Source of the DNA: Azoarcus taiwanensis
Lineage (GTDB): Bacteria > Pseudomonadota > Gammaproteobacteria > Burkholderiales > Rhodocyclaceae
Direction: 5' to 3'
Assembly (NCBI RefSeq): GCF_012910885.1
Contig: NZ_WTVM01000004.1
Location: 1 to 64,000 of the forward strand
DNA: 64,000 nucleotides
Shown here in pieces: positions 53,459 to 64,000 of the stretch. The translations under genes were made by a program, and so were the position numbers. Every line of letters begins with the position of its first letter. The first letter of the stretch is position 1. Below the pieces are notes generated by a model. It worked only from the letters and a program-made list of their open reading frames with translations, made no database searches and had not been told where the DNA came from.

Positions 53459-54169
53459 TTACCAGGGAATCGCAGCCCCTTTGTGATCGAAAAAACCGTC
53501 GCTGTCCTCTCTGTTGAGCCTTTCGATCACCTCGATGATCTCCGCCGCCGCCTGCTCCGTGGGTCGAACGTCCAGCCCGGTCTTCGCGAAGGATGTCGAG
53601 AGTTGGGTGTCGACCGTGCCGGGATGTAGTGCGATGCATATAGCGTCGGGCTTGCTGCGTGCGAGTTCTATGGCGGCGCAGCGGACGAACTGGTTGAGGG
53701 CAGCCTTTGAAGCGCGGTAGCTGTGCCAGCCGCCGAGGCGGTTGTCGCCGATGCTGCCGACGCGGGCGGAGAGGGTGGCGAACACCGATTTGCCTTTCTT
53801 GGGCAGCAGTGGCAGGAAGTGTTTCATCAGCAGCGCGGGGCCGACGGCGTTGATTGCGAAAGCGTGGGCCATGTGGGCGGGGTCGAGGTGGCGCAGGCTC
53901 TTCTCGGGCATGAAGCCGTTGCCGTGCAGGAAACCAGTCGCGTCGATAACTAGACGAAGCGCCTGGTTGCGCTGGCCGATGTGCAGGGCCGCGACTTCGA
54001 TGCTGGCTTCGTCGGTGAGATCTACGGGCGGGGCACTGTGGCGCGACAGGCCGATGACGTCAGCGAAATGGCCGGTGGCTTGCAGCCGCGCGCACAGCGC
54101 GGCGCCCACGCCACCGCCGGCGCCGATGACGACTGCCAGGCCGTCGTAGGGGAAAGAGGAATGAGGCAT
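53459..54169 (-). CDS. short-chain dehydrogenase/reductase (SDR)
   Basis: This protein has 236 residues. The cofactor loop is VVIGAGGGVGAALCARL and the catalytic set is present (TLSARVGSIG with Ser and the YRASK motif in GGWHSYRASKAALNQF). The C-terminal HPGTVDTQLSTSF is typical of the CsgA/C-factor-like SDR group. Substrate unknown. It lies immediately upstream of the cas operon on the same strand but is separated from cas3 by a promoter region, so it is probably not part of the system. A second, distantly similar SDR is encoded at 55784-56446. Confidence 0.88.
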   Translation of the reverse strand: MPHSSFPYDGLAVVIGAGGGVGAALCARLQATGHFADVIGLSRHSAPPVDLTDEASIEVAALHIGQRNQALRLVIDATGFLHGNGFMPEKSLRHLDPAHMAHAFAINAVGPALLMKHFLPLLPKKGKSVFATLSARVGSIGDNRLGGWHSYRASKAALNQFVRCAAIELARSKPDAICIALHPGTVDTQLSTSFAKTGLDVRPTEQAAAEIIEVIERLNREDSDGFFDHKGAAIPW

Positions 54170-54474
54170 GGTCGTCTTCCTGATTCTGGCCGAGGCGTGG
54201 GTCGTCGCCTGTGGATGCTGTGCTTACCGGTGTGTCGCGATTCGATTGGAACCGCGGGGGAAGATTCCCTTGCTTGCCGCAGCGGGTGGGTGAACCGGCT
54301 GCAAGCGGCATCCAGAACTTGCGATGTCGGTTTTCTTTACACCACGGGCCTTGGCTGTGGTTGTTGGCTTCAATTAGTACATTTGGATCAATGTCTTGTG
54401 GCTTCCGGTGCAGGGTTTGCTTGGGGTGCGCGCGAACGCAAAATCCAACGATAACGACCTGAGGAGACCCGACG
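54170..54474. other. 305-bp intergenic region between divergent genes
   Basis: No coding frame or RNA structure stands out. It should hold the promoters of the SDR gene (left) and of the PEP-CTERM esterase gene (right), whose ribosome binding site is GAGGAG just before 54475. Confidence 0.5.
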
Positions 54475-55476
54475 ATGATTCGCAGAGTCCTGATGCTTCT
54501 GTGCCTTGTGCTATGCCTGCCCAAGATGGCGTTGGCGGCCTACACGTCCTTGTTCGTATTCGGTGACAGTCTCAGCGACGGAGGTAATGCCTACACGTTG
54601 AGTGGCGGCGCGTGGCCGGATTCGCCTCCTTACGCTCAGCGCTTTACGAATGGGCCAACCGCTGCCGAGGTGCTGGCGGCGCAACTGGGAATCGCGGATT
54701 TCAAGCCCTCGGCTTTGGGCGGGACGAACTACGCAGTGGGTGGGGCAACGACTGGTGTCGGCAACTTCAACTACATCACGGGCAGCCCTGCCGGACTGCC
54801 TGCGACCATTGCGAGCACGGGGATGCAGGCGCAGCTGGCTTCTTTTGCGGACAACTGGTTTGCCGCTGGTATGGCGCAGCCGCTTTTCGATCCGGCGCGG
54901 TCGTTGTTCATGGTGTGGGGTGGGCCCAACGATTTCTTTCTGGGCCTCGGGCTGGGCGCCAATCCGGTGGACGTTCTGACTACCGCTGTCGGGAATATCG
55001 CGGGGATTGTCGGCACGTTGGCCGGTCTTGGGGCGGTGGATATTCTGGTACCCAATATGCCCAATCTGGCGACGACGCCGTTTGGACTCAGTCAGGACGA
55101 GCTCGCGCAGTCTCAGCTGGGTGCACTGTCAGCCGGGTTCAATACGGCACTTGCCCAGGCGCTGGGCGTGGTCGGAGGCTTGTTTCCGTGGGCCAACATC
55201 ATTGAGTTCGATACCGCCGGCTTCTTTGCTGATTTGCTGGCGAGTCCGGCAGATTTCGGTTTCACGGACGTGATCACGCCTTGTTTCCTGATCGGCGCCT
55301 GCGATGGGTTCCTGTTCGTCGATGGCGTTCATCCAACCGCGCAAGCCCACTCGATTCTGGGCCGCGCTTTTGCGCAGGCAGTGCCGGAACCCGCGACCTC
55401 CGCGCTGATCATGCTGGCGTTGCTTGGCCTGTTGGCCACGAGGCGCGGCCGCGTTGCGCGTCAGGCGGTCTCGTAA
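54475..55476 (+). CDS. SGNH/GDSL esterase with PEP-CTERM sorting signal
   Basis: This protein has 333 residues with a signal peptide (MIRRVLMLLCLVLCLPKMALA). The GDSL block I is VFGDSLSDGGNAYT, block III is WGGPNDFFLG, and the catalytic Asp-His pair is in VDGVHPTAQAH. The C terminus is a full PEP-CTERM signal: VPEPATSALIMLALLGLLATRRGR. It is therefore exported, processed by an exosortase and probably surface-attached or released into the biofilm matrix. This implies that exosortase genes exist elsewhere in the genome. Confidence 0.92.
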   Translation: MIRRVLMLLCLVLCLPKMALAAYTSLFVFGDSLSDGGNAYTLSGGAWPDSPPYAQRFTNGPTAAEVLAAQLGIADFKPSALGGTNYAVGGATTGVGNFNYITGSPAGLPATIASTGMQAQLASFADNWFAAGMAQPLFDPARSLFMVWGGPNDFFLGLGLGANPVDVLTTAVGNIAGIVGTLAGLGAVDILVPNMPNLATTPFGLSQDELAQSQLGALSAGFNTALAQALGVVGGLFPWANIIEFDTAGFFADLLASPADFGFTDVITPCFLIGACDGFLFVDGVHPTAQAHSILGRAFAQAVPEPATSALIMLALLGLLATRRGRVARQAVS

Positions 55477-55664
55477 CCCGCCTCCTCGATAGCGGCGCGT
55501 ACGTCAGCCTCGGACACGAAACTGCTGTGTTCGATGCTTGCAGCGCCGGTGTCGAGGGAGATTTCCAGATAACCGATGCCGGGCAGGTCCTGGATGGCGT
55601 TGGTGACCAGGCGCAGGCATTGTTCGTCGCGCATGCCCTTGATGGTGAGTTCGGTCATCGGCAT
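55461..55664 (-). CDS. HMA-like small protein with a single metal-site cysteine
   Basis: This protein has 67 residues from ATG 55664 with GGAGAC upstream. It has the beta-alpha-beta-beta-alpha-beta pattern of heavy-metal-associated domains (TELTIKGM, NAIQDLPGIGYLEISLDTGAASI, VRAAIEEAGYE). The motif that should be GMxCxxC reads GMRDEQC, so the first cysteine is Asp. Copper chaperone function through a CxxC is unlikely. It may bind another ligand or be a degenerate chaperone. Its 3' end overlaps the end of the convergent esterase gene. Confidence 0.78.
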   Translation of the reverse strand: MPMTELTIKGMRDEQCLRLVTNAIQDLPGIGYLEISLDTGAASIEHSSFVSEADVRAAIEEAGYETA

Positions 55665-55783
55665 GGGGTACGTCTCCTTGAGTTGGGTGTGGATGAGGGT
55701 CGTGGTAGCGTGCTGCACCGATGGCGGCGGGAATGGTCTGCGCCATCGGTGGTCGCAATGGCTTTTACGACGGAGGATTTCAC

Positions 55784-56446
55784 ATGGCAACAGTGGTGGT
55801 GACCGGCGCAAGCCGTGGCATTGGTCTGGAGTTGTGCCGCCTGTACCAGAATCGCGGTCACAGTGTGGTGGCCGTGTGCCGCAGCGCGACGGCTGAGTTG
55901 AATGCGCTTGGCGTGGAGGTCATCGAGGGCATCGATGTGGCGGCGACCGATGCGGGTGTCCGACTGGCCGCAGCGCTGGCCGGGCGGCGGGTCGATGTGC
56001 TGATCAATAATGCCGGGGTGTTCGGGAACAACACGCTGGGCGAGATCGATTTCGACGATGTGCTGCGCCAATACACGGTGAACGCGTTGGCGCCACTGCG
56101 CATCACCGAAGCCCTGCTGCCGTTGCTGGGCGAGGGCAGCAAGGTGGCGATGATTACCAGCCGCATGGGCTCGATCAGCGATAACGGTTCGGGCGCGTAT
56201 TACGCCTACCGGATGAGCAAGGCGGCGCTCAATGCGGCGGGTGTGAGTCTCGCCCGGGATCTGGCGCCGCGTGGCATTGCGGTGGCCTTGCTGCACCCGG
56301 GTTTCGTGCAGACGCGGATGGTCGGCTTCGCAGGCGACATTACCCCGCAGCAGGCCGCCGAGGGTCTCGCAGCGCGCATCGATGAGCTGGAGCTGAAGAA
56401 CAGCGGTTGCTTCCGCCATTCCAATGGGCAGAATCTGCCCTGGTGA
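55784..56446 (+). CDS. short-chain dehydrogenase/reductase (SDR)
   Basis: This protein has 220 residues from ATG 55784 with a GGAGG ribosome binding site. The cofactor loop is VTGASRGIGLELCRLY, the structural motif is NNAGVFG, and the catalytic residues lie in MITSRMGSIS and YYAYRMSKAALN. The C-terminal HPGFVQTRMVG is typical. It belongs to the CsgA-like classical SDR group, with NAD(P) cofactor and unknown substrate. It is divergent from the HMA-like gene with about 120 bp between. Confidence 0.9.
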   Translation: MATVVVTGASRGIGLELCRLYQNRGHSVVAVCRSATAELNALGVEVIEGIDVAATDAGVRLAAALAGRRVDVLINNAGVFGNNTLGEIDFDDVLRQYTVNALAPLRITEALLPLLGEGSKVAMITSRMGSISDNGSGAYYAYRMSKAALNAAGVSLARDLAPRGIAVALLHPGFVQTRMVGFAGDITPQQAAEGLAARIDELELKNSGCFRHSNGQNLPW

Positions 56447-56561
56447 GCCATTGGCCCGGCCATCAGGTATCCGAGGCGAGCTCACATAGGTGTCATCCAC
56501 CTTCGAGGAGCGGCGCTTCGGGTGCACCAACCTGAGTATGCATGGGCGCTTCAGCGAAACT

Positions 56562-58607
<2,046 letters not shown>

Positions 58608-58786
58608 GCTGGAGGCTCCTGCACGGCACCGGGTTTCGGGAGTGTTTGAACCCATCCTCCTCCCAGCCTCCCCCTTGAAGGGAGAGGGGCCGTCACCGGG
58701 CGGCGTACTAGATACGTGCGATTCAGGTGCCTCAACTCTAGCGCAGTCCGGCGCGAATAGTCGACTAATTTAATCGGATAAGATTA

Positions 58787-58816
58787 CGAAAAAAAACGCG
58801 CCTGAAAAGGCGCGTT
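58787..58816 (-). terminator. rho-independent terminator of trpB2
   Basis: AACGCGCC (58795-58802) and GGCGCGTT (58809-58816) form an 8-bp stem with a 6-base loop. On the minus strand the hairpin is followed by eight T residues. It lies 45 bp after the trpB2 stop. Confidence 0.9.
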
Positions 58817-58860
58817 CGCAGTCGCTGATGCCGCGCCGGTGTTCGGCGCGGCTGTTGGTG

Positions 58861-60228
58861 TCAGACTTCGCTGACGCTTGGCAGGCCGGACAGTGCCATT
58901 GCCAGTTCGGCCTCGTCGTAGCTGTCGTCCACCAGATTGCCGCTGAAGTAGTTGGTGTAGGCCGCCATGTCGAAGTGGCCGTGGCCGCACAGGTTGAAGA
59001 GAATGACCTCGGACTTGCCCTCGCGCTTGCAGCGCAGCGCCTCTTCGATTGCGCCCTTGATCGCGTGGTTGGCCTCGGGAGCTGGCACGATGCCTTCTGC
59101 GCGGGCGAACAGCACGCCGGCTTCGAAGCACTGGGTCTGGTGGTAGGCCACTGCCTCCATCAGACCGAGTTCCTTCAGATGCGACACCAATGGCGCCATG
59201 CCATGGTAACGCAGGCCGCCGGCGTGGAAGCCCGGCGGGGTGAAGGTGGAGCCGAGGGTGTGCATCTTGGTGAGCGGCGTCAGGTGTGCAGTGTCGCCAA
59301 AGTCGTAGGCGTACTTGCCGCGGGTCAGCGACGGGCAGGCAGCCGGTTCGACCGCGACAATGCGCGGCTTCGGGCCGCCACGCAGGCCGGCGCCGATGAA
59401 CGGGAAGGCGATGCCGGCGAAGTTGGAGCCGCCGCCGGTGCAACCGACGACCACGTCAGGATAGACGTCTGCCATCTCGAGCTGCTCCATCGCCTCGATG
59501 CCGATGATCGTCTGGTGCAGCAGCACGTGGTTGAGCACGGAGCCGAGCGCGTAGTTGGTGTCGGCGTTCTTTGCGGCGATTTCCACTGCTTCGGAGATCG
59601 CGATGCCGAGGCTGCCGGGGTGGTCCGGGCGCTGGGCGAGCACCGAGCGGCCGTACTCGGTTTCGGTGGACGGCGACGGCAGGCAGCGCGCGCCGTAGGT
59701 TTCCATGACCGCGCGGCGGTAAGGCTTCTGGTCGTACGACACGCGCACCTGGAACACGGTGACGTCGATGCCGAACACGCCACCGGCGAAGGACAGCGAG
59801 GTGCCCCACTGGCCTGCGCCGGTCTCGGTGGACAGGCGCTTGATACCGGCCTGCTGATTGTAGAAGGCCTGCGGGATGGCGGTATTCGGCTTATGGCTGC
59901 CGGCGGGGCTCACGCCTTCGTACTTGTAGAAGATCTTGGCCGGGGTACCGAGGGCTTCCTCCAGGCGACGGGCACGGTACAGCGGAGCCGGGCGCCACAG
60001 CTTGTAGATCTCGCGCACTGGTTCGGGGATTTCGACCTCACGCTCGGTGGTGACCTCCTGCATGATGAGTTCCATCGGGAACAGCGGCGCGAGATCGTCC
60101 GGACCGATGGGCTGCATCGTGCCCGGATGCAGCACCGGTGGCAGCGGCTTGGGCAGGTCCGCCTGGATGTTGTACCAGTGCTTCGGGATGCGATTCTCGG
60201 GCAGCAGGAATTTGATCTGATCGCTCAT
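58861..60228 (-). CDS. trpB: TrpB-like PLP-dependent enzyme (TrpB2, tryptophan synthase beta type 2)
   Basis: This protein has 455 residues, longer than standard TrpB because of the N-terminal extension (PENRIPKHWYNIQADLPKPLPP) that marks TrpB2. The PLP lysine is in VSPAGSHKPNTAIPQ, and the phosphate loop is CTGGGSNFAG. It converts indole (or a related nucleophile) and serine to tryptophan; TrpB2 proteins typically act without TrpA. No trpA or other trp gene is adjacent, so it is probably a stand-alone indole-salvaging enzyme. A strong terminator follows it. Confidence 0.93.
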   Translation of the reverse strand: MSDQIKFLLPENRIPKHWYNIQADLPKPLPPVLHPGTMQPIGPDDLAPLFPMELIMQEVTTEREVEIPEPVREIYKLWRPAPLYRARRLEEALGTPAKIFYKYEGVSPAGSHKPNTAIPQAFYNQQAGIKRLSTETGAGQWGTSLSFAGGVFGIDVTVFQVRVSYDQKPYRRAVMETYGARCLPSPSTETEYGRSVLAQRPDHPGSLGIAISEAVEIAAKNADTNYALGSVLNHVLLHQTIIGIEAMEQLEMADVYPDVVVGCTGGGSNFAGIAFPFIGAGLRGGPKPRIVAVEPAACPSLTRGKYAYDFGDTAHLTPLTKMHTLGSTFTPPGFHAGGLRYHGMAPLVSHLKELGLMEAVAYHQTQCFEAGVLFARAEGIVPAPEANHAIKGAIEEALRCKREGKSEVILFNLCGHGHFDMAAYTNYFSGNLVDDSYDEAELAMALSGLPSVSEV

Positions 60229-60448
60229 CTACGTGGGTCCCCTTTGGTGCCCGGGGCGACAAACCCCGGTCGGCCTATCGGCCTGATCGTGTGAAACCGC
60301 AATCTTGCACCAGACCGGGACGTAACGGAACCCAATACCTTTCCCTTCATGGTCAGCCAATGCCCTTTGCTGTATGGTGAAAGACCAGATTCGCTGTCAG
60401 TCTCGGGCTGTTTGCGGATTTTTTTCAACAGCAAGAGGAAACAGAATC

Positions 60449-60877
60449 ATGAGTGAAGCGAAGAAGGGCGACACCGTACAGGTTCATTACTCCGGCACGC
60501 TGTCGGACGGCACGGTGTTCGACTCGTCGGCTGGCCGCGACCCGCTGCAATTCACCCTTGGAACCGGGCAAGTCATCCCCGGCTTCGATCAGGCGGTCGA
60601 GGGGCTGAAGGTCGGTGACAAGACCACCACCACGATCCCGTCGGACCAGGCCTATGGGGCGCATCATCCGGAGGCGGTGCTCACCGTGCCGGTCGGCCAG
60701 CTTCCGCCAGGGCTGAATCCGTCGGTTGGCCAGAACCTGCAGATGCAGGGACAGGACGGCCAGCCGATCCCGGTGCGGGTGACCGAAGTCACTCAGGAGA
60801 GTGTCACTATCGACGCCAACCATCCGCTGGCCGGCAAGGACCTGACCTTCGAGATCGAGCTGGTCGCGGTCGGCTGA
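60449..60877 (+). CDS. FKBP-type peptidyl-prolyl isomerase, SlyD-like
   Basis: This protein has 142 residues from ATG 60449, which follows AGAGGAA. The FKBP core is GDTVQVHYSGTLSDGTVFDSS and VIPGFDQAVEGLKVGDKTTTTIPSDQAYG. An inserted IF domain follows (ahead of ...VTEVTQESVTIDANHPLAGKDLTFEIEL), as in SlyD/SlpA. The metal-binding His-rich tail of E. coli SlyD is absent. It is a cytoplasmic folding catalyst. It is divergent from trpB2 and convergent with the WYL gene. Confidence 0.92.
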   Translation: MSEAKKGDTVQVHYSGTLSDGTVFDSSAGRDPLQFTLGTGQVIPGFDQAVEGLKVGDKTTTTIPSDQAYGAHHPEAVLTVPVGQLPPGLNPSVGQNLQMQGQDGQPIPVRVTEVTQESVTIDANHPLAGKDLTFEIELVAVG

Positions 60878-60896
60878 GCTGTTTTCGCGCGGCTTT

Positions 60897-61892
60897 TCAG
60901 CCGTTGCGGTAGCGCTCGAGTGCGCGTGCCAGTCTGGTACGCGCCTCATCGCGTAACTCCGCCGGGCCAAGAACTTCCACGTCCGGCCCGTGGCGGAGAA
61001 TCTCCATCAGGATTTCACGCGGGTCCGAGTACGGCACTTCCAGCAGGATGCCGCCGTTTTTCTCTTCGCGCATGCGTTGCTCGGGATGCCAGATCTCCTT
61101 GCCCACCCAGGGTGCGACGTCGGCCGAGAAGCGAAGCTCGGCCAGCTTGCGGCCAGGTCCGGTGATGATGCCGAAGACCATGCCGACTGCGTTCTGTAGC
61201 ACGTCGGGTGACACCTCATCGGCTGCATCCGTGCTCGCACGGGCGTCCAGCATTGCATCAAGCGCGAAGGTTCGCAGACCGCGTGCCTTGTGGCACCACG
61301 CGAGCAGATACCAGTTTTCCCGGTAGTGGAGCAGCTGTTGCGGCGACACTTCGCGCTGCGAGGTCGTCCCCCGGCTGCGGGTGTGATAGTCGACTTCCAG
61401 CCGCCGGCGTTTCATGGTCGCCTGCGCCACCGTGTCGAAACAAGGCGGGGCGCTGCGGCGGTTGGCCGAGTGCAGGATGCGCACCCGACGCGAGACTTCG
61501 GCCGGATCGTCTGCGGCGGTGCCCAGCATCAGAGCGATCCGGGTCATCAGCCCGCTGATCTGTTGCGACAGGACGCCGGGTTCCATGCCGGCGGCGAGCT
61601 GCTGCATCATCAGCAACGCGTAAATCTCCGAAGGGTTGAACCACATGCCGCGGATGCCGTAACGGTCCGCCGCATCATCGCGCGGGCCGTCGAGCCGGTA
61701 GCCGCCTGGTGCGCCGCCCTCGGCACGTTGCCAGGCGATGGGCGCACCGAGCCGGTCCCGAAGATAGTCCAGATCGCGCTTGAAGGTGGCGCGCGACACC
61801 TCAAGTTCGTCCAGAAACCGGGCGAGCGGCACAGGCTGGCGAGCGTCTTCGAGCATGCGCACGATGCGGTACAGGCGTTCGGTCTGGCTCAT
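60897..61892 (-). CDS. WYL-domain transcriptional regulator (HTH-WYL-WCX)
   Basis: This protein has 331 residues. The N-terminal HTH is RFLDELEVSRATFKRDLDYLRDRLG. A WYL domain follows with the name motif in LLHYRENWYLLAWCHKARGLRTFALDAM, and a C-terminal WCX domain is present (AELRFSADVAPWVGKEIWHPEQ and PYSDPREILMEILRHGPDVEVLGPAELR). WYL proteins bind nucleic acid or nucleotide signals and often regulate defence systems, including CRISPR loci. A palindrome 47 bp upstream of its start is nearly identical to one upstream of cas3, which suggests autoregulation and control of the I-C operon. Confidence 0.93.
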   Translation of the reverse strand: MSQTERLYRIVRMLEDARQPVPLARFLDELEVSRATFKRDLDYLRDRLGAPIAWQRAEGGAPGGYRLDGPRDDAADRYGIRGMWFNPSEIYALLMMQQLAAGMEPGVLSQQISGLMTRIALMLGTAADDPAEVSRRVRILHSANRRSAPPCFDTVAQATMKRRRLEVDYHTRSRGTTSQREVSPQQLLHYRENWYLLAWCHKARGLRTFALDAMLDARASTDAADEVSPDVLQNAVGMVFGIITGPGRKLAELRFSADVAPWVGKEIWHPEQRMREEKNGGILLEVPYSDPREILMEILRHGPDVEVLGPAELRDEARTRLARALERYRNG

Positions 61893-61938
61893 GGCGTCGG
61901 ATGGGCGGTTTCGATGGAAACCATCCTACCTGCTGTCA

Positions 61939-61955
61939 GGCTCATGTAGTGAGCC
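61939..61955. promoter_or_regulatory. palindromic operator upstream of the WYL regulator gene
   Basis: GGCTCATGTAGTGAGCC matches 15 of 17 bases of the palindrome upstream of cas3, the two changes lying in the central spacer. It lies 47 bp upstream of the WYL start and about 50 bp upstream of the divergent small membrane protein gene. Confidence 0.65.
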
Positions 61956-62007
61956 AGTGGTCGTTGCACACTCGGTTCATCCCAGACGAAAGACAAGGAG
62001 ATGTGCC

Positions 62008-62268
62008 ATGAAGCACGACGACCCGATCCCCGCCGCGCTGACCACATGCATCGGTCTGCTCTCGCTGCCGATCGCCTTTCAGCTCGCGGCCACGGTCGCA
62101 CATCGCATGCCAGAGGGTTTCTGGCTGCTGATGGTGCTGAGCATCTGGGCCAGTCTTGCAGTCGGTCTGCTGACGCTGGCGTTCTTCGTGCGTGCCGCCA
62201 TTGCGTTGATATTTCGCAAGCGCGTTCAACGTGGCTGGGCGTCTTCGCAGTGGCGCGTGTTGGGCTAG
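62008..62268 (+). CDS. small two-span membrane protein of unknown function
   Basis: This protein has 86 residues from ATG 62008, preceded by AAGGAG at the ideal distance. Two hydrophobic spans are predicted: IPAALTTCIGLLSLPIAFQLAATVAH and WLLMVLSIWASLAVGLLTLAFFVRAAIALIF. The C terminus is basic (RKRVQRGWASSQWR). It is divergent from the WYL regulator gene and shares its control region with the palindrome, so it may belong to the same regulon. Family unknown. Confidence 0.65.
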   Translation: MKHDDPIPAALTTCIGLLSLPIAFQLAATVAHRMPEGFWLLMVLSIWASLAVGLLTLAFFVRAAIALIFRKRVQRGWASSQWRVLG

Positions 62269-62300
62269 CAGCTTGCGCCCGGACTGTCGCATCGCGCTGG

Positions 62301-62374
62301 GTTCGCCGCTTACGCGGCTCCTACAGGGTGTGGAGGCGTTTGTGGTTCGGGTGGGAGCGGCGTGAGCCGCGAAC
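62301..62374. repeat. REP doublet (REPIN)
   Basis: Two 24-bp REP-like copies in inverted orientation (62301-62324 and 62351-62374) flank a 26-bp centre. The right copy reads GTGGGAGCGGCGTGAGCCGC and onward, a typical proteobacterial REP; the left is its imperfect inverted partner. Confidence 0.75.
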
Positions 62375-62435
62375 GGCTGCGGTGACAAGCGCACGTGCGC
62401 CCACCTTTGGCGCTTGCGTTCGCGGCCACACCGCG

Positions 62436-62471
62436 CCGGCCGGGGATGGACCGGAGTCCATTCCCGGCCGG
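62436..62471 (-). terminator. strong hairpin after ahpF
   Basis: The arms at 62436-62451 and 62456-62471 pair over 15 of 16 positions (CCGGCCGGG / CCCGGCCGG and GGAC / GTCC). It follows the ahpF stop by about ten bases. There is no T-run, so factor-independent termination is uncertain. Confidence 0.5.
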
Positions 62472-62479
62472 TCGCGGGA

Positions 62480-64000
62480 TCAGGCGGTGGCGGCTTCGGC
62501 TTCCGCGGTTTCCGGTGTGCTGCGGATCAGGTGGTCGAAGGCCGACAGTGCCGCCTTGCTGCCTTCGCCCATGGCGATGATGATCTGCTTGTACGGCACC
62601 GTGGTGCAGTCACCAGCGGCGAAGATGCCCGGCGCCGATGTCTGGCCCTTGGCGTCGACCACGATCTCACCGAAGCGCGACAGCTCGATGGTTCCCTTCA
62701 GCCAGTCGGTGTTGGGCAGCAGGCCGATCTGCACGAACACGCCTTCAAGCGCGACGGTGTGCGACTCGCCGCTGGCGCGGTCGGTGTAGACCAGGCCGTT
62801 GACCCGCTGACCGTCGCCGGTCACTTCGGTCGTCTGGGCGTTGGTGACGATGGTCACGTTGGGCAGGCTGCGCAGCTTGGCCTGCAGCACTGCGTCGGCG
62901 CGCAGGGTGTCGGCGAACTCGAGCAGCGTGACCTTGCCGACGATGCCGGCGAGGTCGATCGCGGCTTCGACGCCCGAGTTGCCGCCGCCGATCACGGCCA
63001 CATGCTTGCCCTTGAACAGCGGGCCGTCGCAGTGCGGGCAGTAGGCCACGCCGCGGCCGCGATATTCCTGCTCGCCGGGCACGCCGAGCTCACGCCACCG
63101 GGCGCCGGTGGCGAGAATCACGGTGCGGCCCTTCAGCACTGCGCCGTTGGTCAGCGTGACTTCCGCGTAACCGCCGGGGTTCGCGGCAGGCTTGAGCGAT
63201 TCGGCACGTTGCAGGTTCATCACGTCGACCTCGTACTGCTTGACGTGCTCTTCCAGCGCGGCGACCAGCTTCGGCCCTTCGGTTTCCTTTACCGAGATGA
63301 AGTTTTCGATGGCCATGGTGTCCATCACCTGGCCGCCGAAACGCTCGGCGACGATACCGGTGGCGATACCCTTGCGGGCCGCATAGATCGAAGCGGCTGC
63401 ACCGGCCGGGCCACCGCCGACGATGAGTACGTCGAACGGGTCCTTCTCGGAGAGCTTGGCGGCGTCACGCGCGGCGGCACCGGTATCGACCTTGGCGAGG
63501 ATCTCCTCGAGGGTCATCCGGCCCTGGCCGAAGGCTTCGCCGTTGAGCAGAATGGTCGGCACCGCCATGATGTTCTTCTCGGTGACTTCAGCCTGAAACA
63601 CGCCACCGTCAATCATGCTGTGGTGGATGCGCGGGTTGAGCACTGCCATCAGGTTCAGCGCCTGGACCACATCCGGGCAGTTGTGGCACGACAGCGAGAT
63701 GTAGGTCTCGAACACCAGATCGGTGTCGAGCGCCTTGATGGCTTCGATCTGGTCGGCCTCGACCTTGGGCGGGTAGCCGCCGGCCTGCAGCAGCGCGAGC
63801 ACAAGCGAAGTGAATTCGTGGCCCATGGGCAGTCCGGCAAAGCGGATGCCCATGTCGGTGCCTGCGCGCGACACCGAGAAGGACGGCACGCGCTCGCCTT
63901 CGGTGGGGCGGCCTTCGACCAGGCTCACCTTGTCCGACAGCGCGTCGATATCCTTGAGGAGTTCGAGCGTTTCGGCGGACTTGGGCTGATCGTCGACAAA
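62480..64000 (-). CDS. ahpF: alkyl hydroperoxide reductase subunit F, N terminus outside the window
   Basis: The frame is open from 64000 ([20 protein letters not shown]) to the stop at 62480, so about 506 residues are present. An internal GTG at 63928 is not the true start. The tandem thioredoxin N-terminal domain has the redox pair CHNC ([14 protein letters not shown]). The FAD loop is [21 protein letters not shown], the second disulphide is [11 protein letters not shown], the NAD(P)H loop is [17 protein letters not shown], and the C-terminal FAD motif is [13 protein letters not shown]. It passes electrons from NADH to the AhpC peroxiredoxin. ahpC would be expected just upstream, outside the window. 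Confidence 0.95.
   Translation of the reverse strand, partial: FVDDQPKSAETLELLKDIDALSDKVSLVEGRPTEGERVPSFSVSRAGTDMGIRFAGLPMGHEFTSLVLALLQAGGYPPKVEADQIEAIKALDTDLVFETYISLSCHNCPDVVQALNLMAVLNPRIHHSMIDGGVFQAEVTEKNIMAVPTILLNGEAFGQGRMTLEEILAKVDTGAAARDAAKLSEKDPFDVLIVGGGPAGAAASIYAARKGIATGIVAERFGGQVMDTMAIENFISVKETEGPKLVAALEEHVKQYEVDVMNLQRAESLKPAANPGGYAEVTLTNGAVLKGRTVILATGARWRELGVPGEQEYRGRGVAYCPHCDGPLFKGKHVAVIGGGNSGVEAAIDLAGIVGKVTLLEFADTLRADAVLQAKLRSLPNVTIVTNAQTTEVTGDGQRVNGLVYTDRASGESHTVALEGVFVQIGLLPNTDWLKGTIELSRFGEIVVDAKGQTSAPGIFAAGDCTTVPYKQIIIAMGEGSKAALSAFDHLIRSTPETAEAEAATA

Overview
The window looks like chromosomal DNA of a betaproteobacterium of the order Rhodocyclales (Thauera/Azoarcus/Aromatoleum-like). 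The reasons are the high GC content, a PEP-CTERM sorted esterase, an ArgP/LysE pair, an AddAB-like nuclease-helicase pair, TrpB2 and the general protein flavour. No species can be fixed from sequence alone. No rRNA, tRNA, transposase or prophage gene was seen.

Layout. 1-2.6 kb: left-edge RND adaptor fragment, a decayed DEDDh exonuclease, a small secreted protein and a PilZ/YcgR-like protein. 2.8-12.9 kb: NADP-type glutamate dehydrogenase, an amidoligase plus class I glutamine amidotransferase pair, a thioredoxin/DsbD-like fusion, gamma-glutamyltransferase, the NAD salvage pair pncA-pncB, a GNAT protein and a YugP-type zinc peptidase. 13-22.7 kb: argP and its divergent LysE exporter, a Mut7-C protein, an AddB-like nuclease with an AddA-like helicase, and a CBS protein. 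22.8-38.1 kb: a SLATT-like 2TM protein, a PdxR-like regulator with a divergent PNPOx-like protein, a chemoreceptor, the D-amino-acid cluster dgcN-dgcA-dat, a pentapeptide-repeat protein, an esterase, a large HD-GYP protein, an M32 carboxypeptidase and a cupredoxin.

38.3-53.4 kb is a complete type I-C CRISPR-Cas locus on the minus strand: cas3 - gap - cas5c - cas8c (with an internal cas11c start) - cas7c - cas4 - cas1 - cas2 - leader - array. The array has 98 repeats and 97 spacers (38647-45158). Its oldest end abuts an orphan MNT-type antitoxin gene.

The most interesting signal is in the 348-bp gap between cas3 and cas5c. It holds, in order of transcription: (i) a site with a TTC PAM; (ii) a 46-56 codon open frame for a single-span membrane peptide; (iii) a degenerate repeat that keeps the crRNA 5' handle; (iv) a spacer-like sequence matching site (i) at every position from 1 to 15 except 6 and 12, the bases that type I Cascade flips out; and (v) a perfect 12-bp hairpin next to the cas5c ribosome binding site. 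This is the architecture expected for a CreTA/CreR-like RNA that directs Cascade to a local promoter, possibly with a proteic toxin. A second signal is a 17-bp palindrome upstream of cas3 that recurs with two changes upstream of a WYL-domain regulator gene 8.5 kb away, suggesting that this regulator controls cas expression.

53.4-64 kb: two SDR oxidoreductases, a PEP-CTERM GDSL esterase, an HMA-like protein lacking one metal cysteine, a DUF255/YyaL protein, TrpB2, an FKBP-type isomerase, the WYL regulator, a small membrane protein, a REPIN and ahpF running off the right edge.
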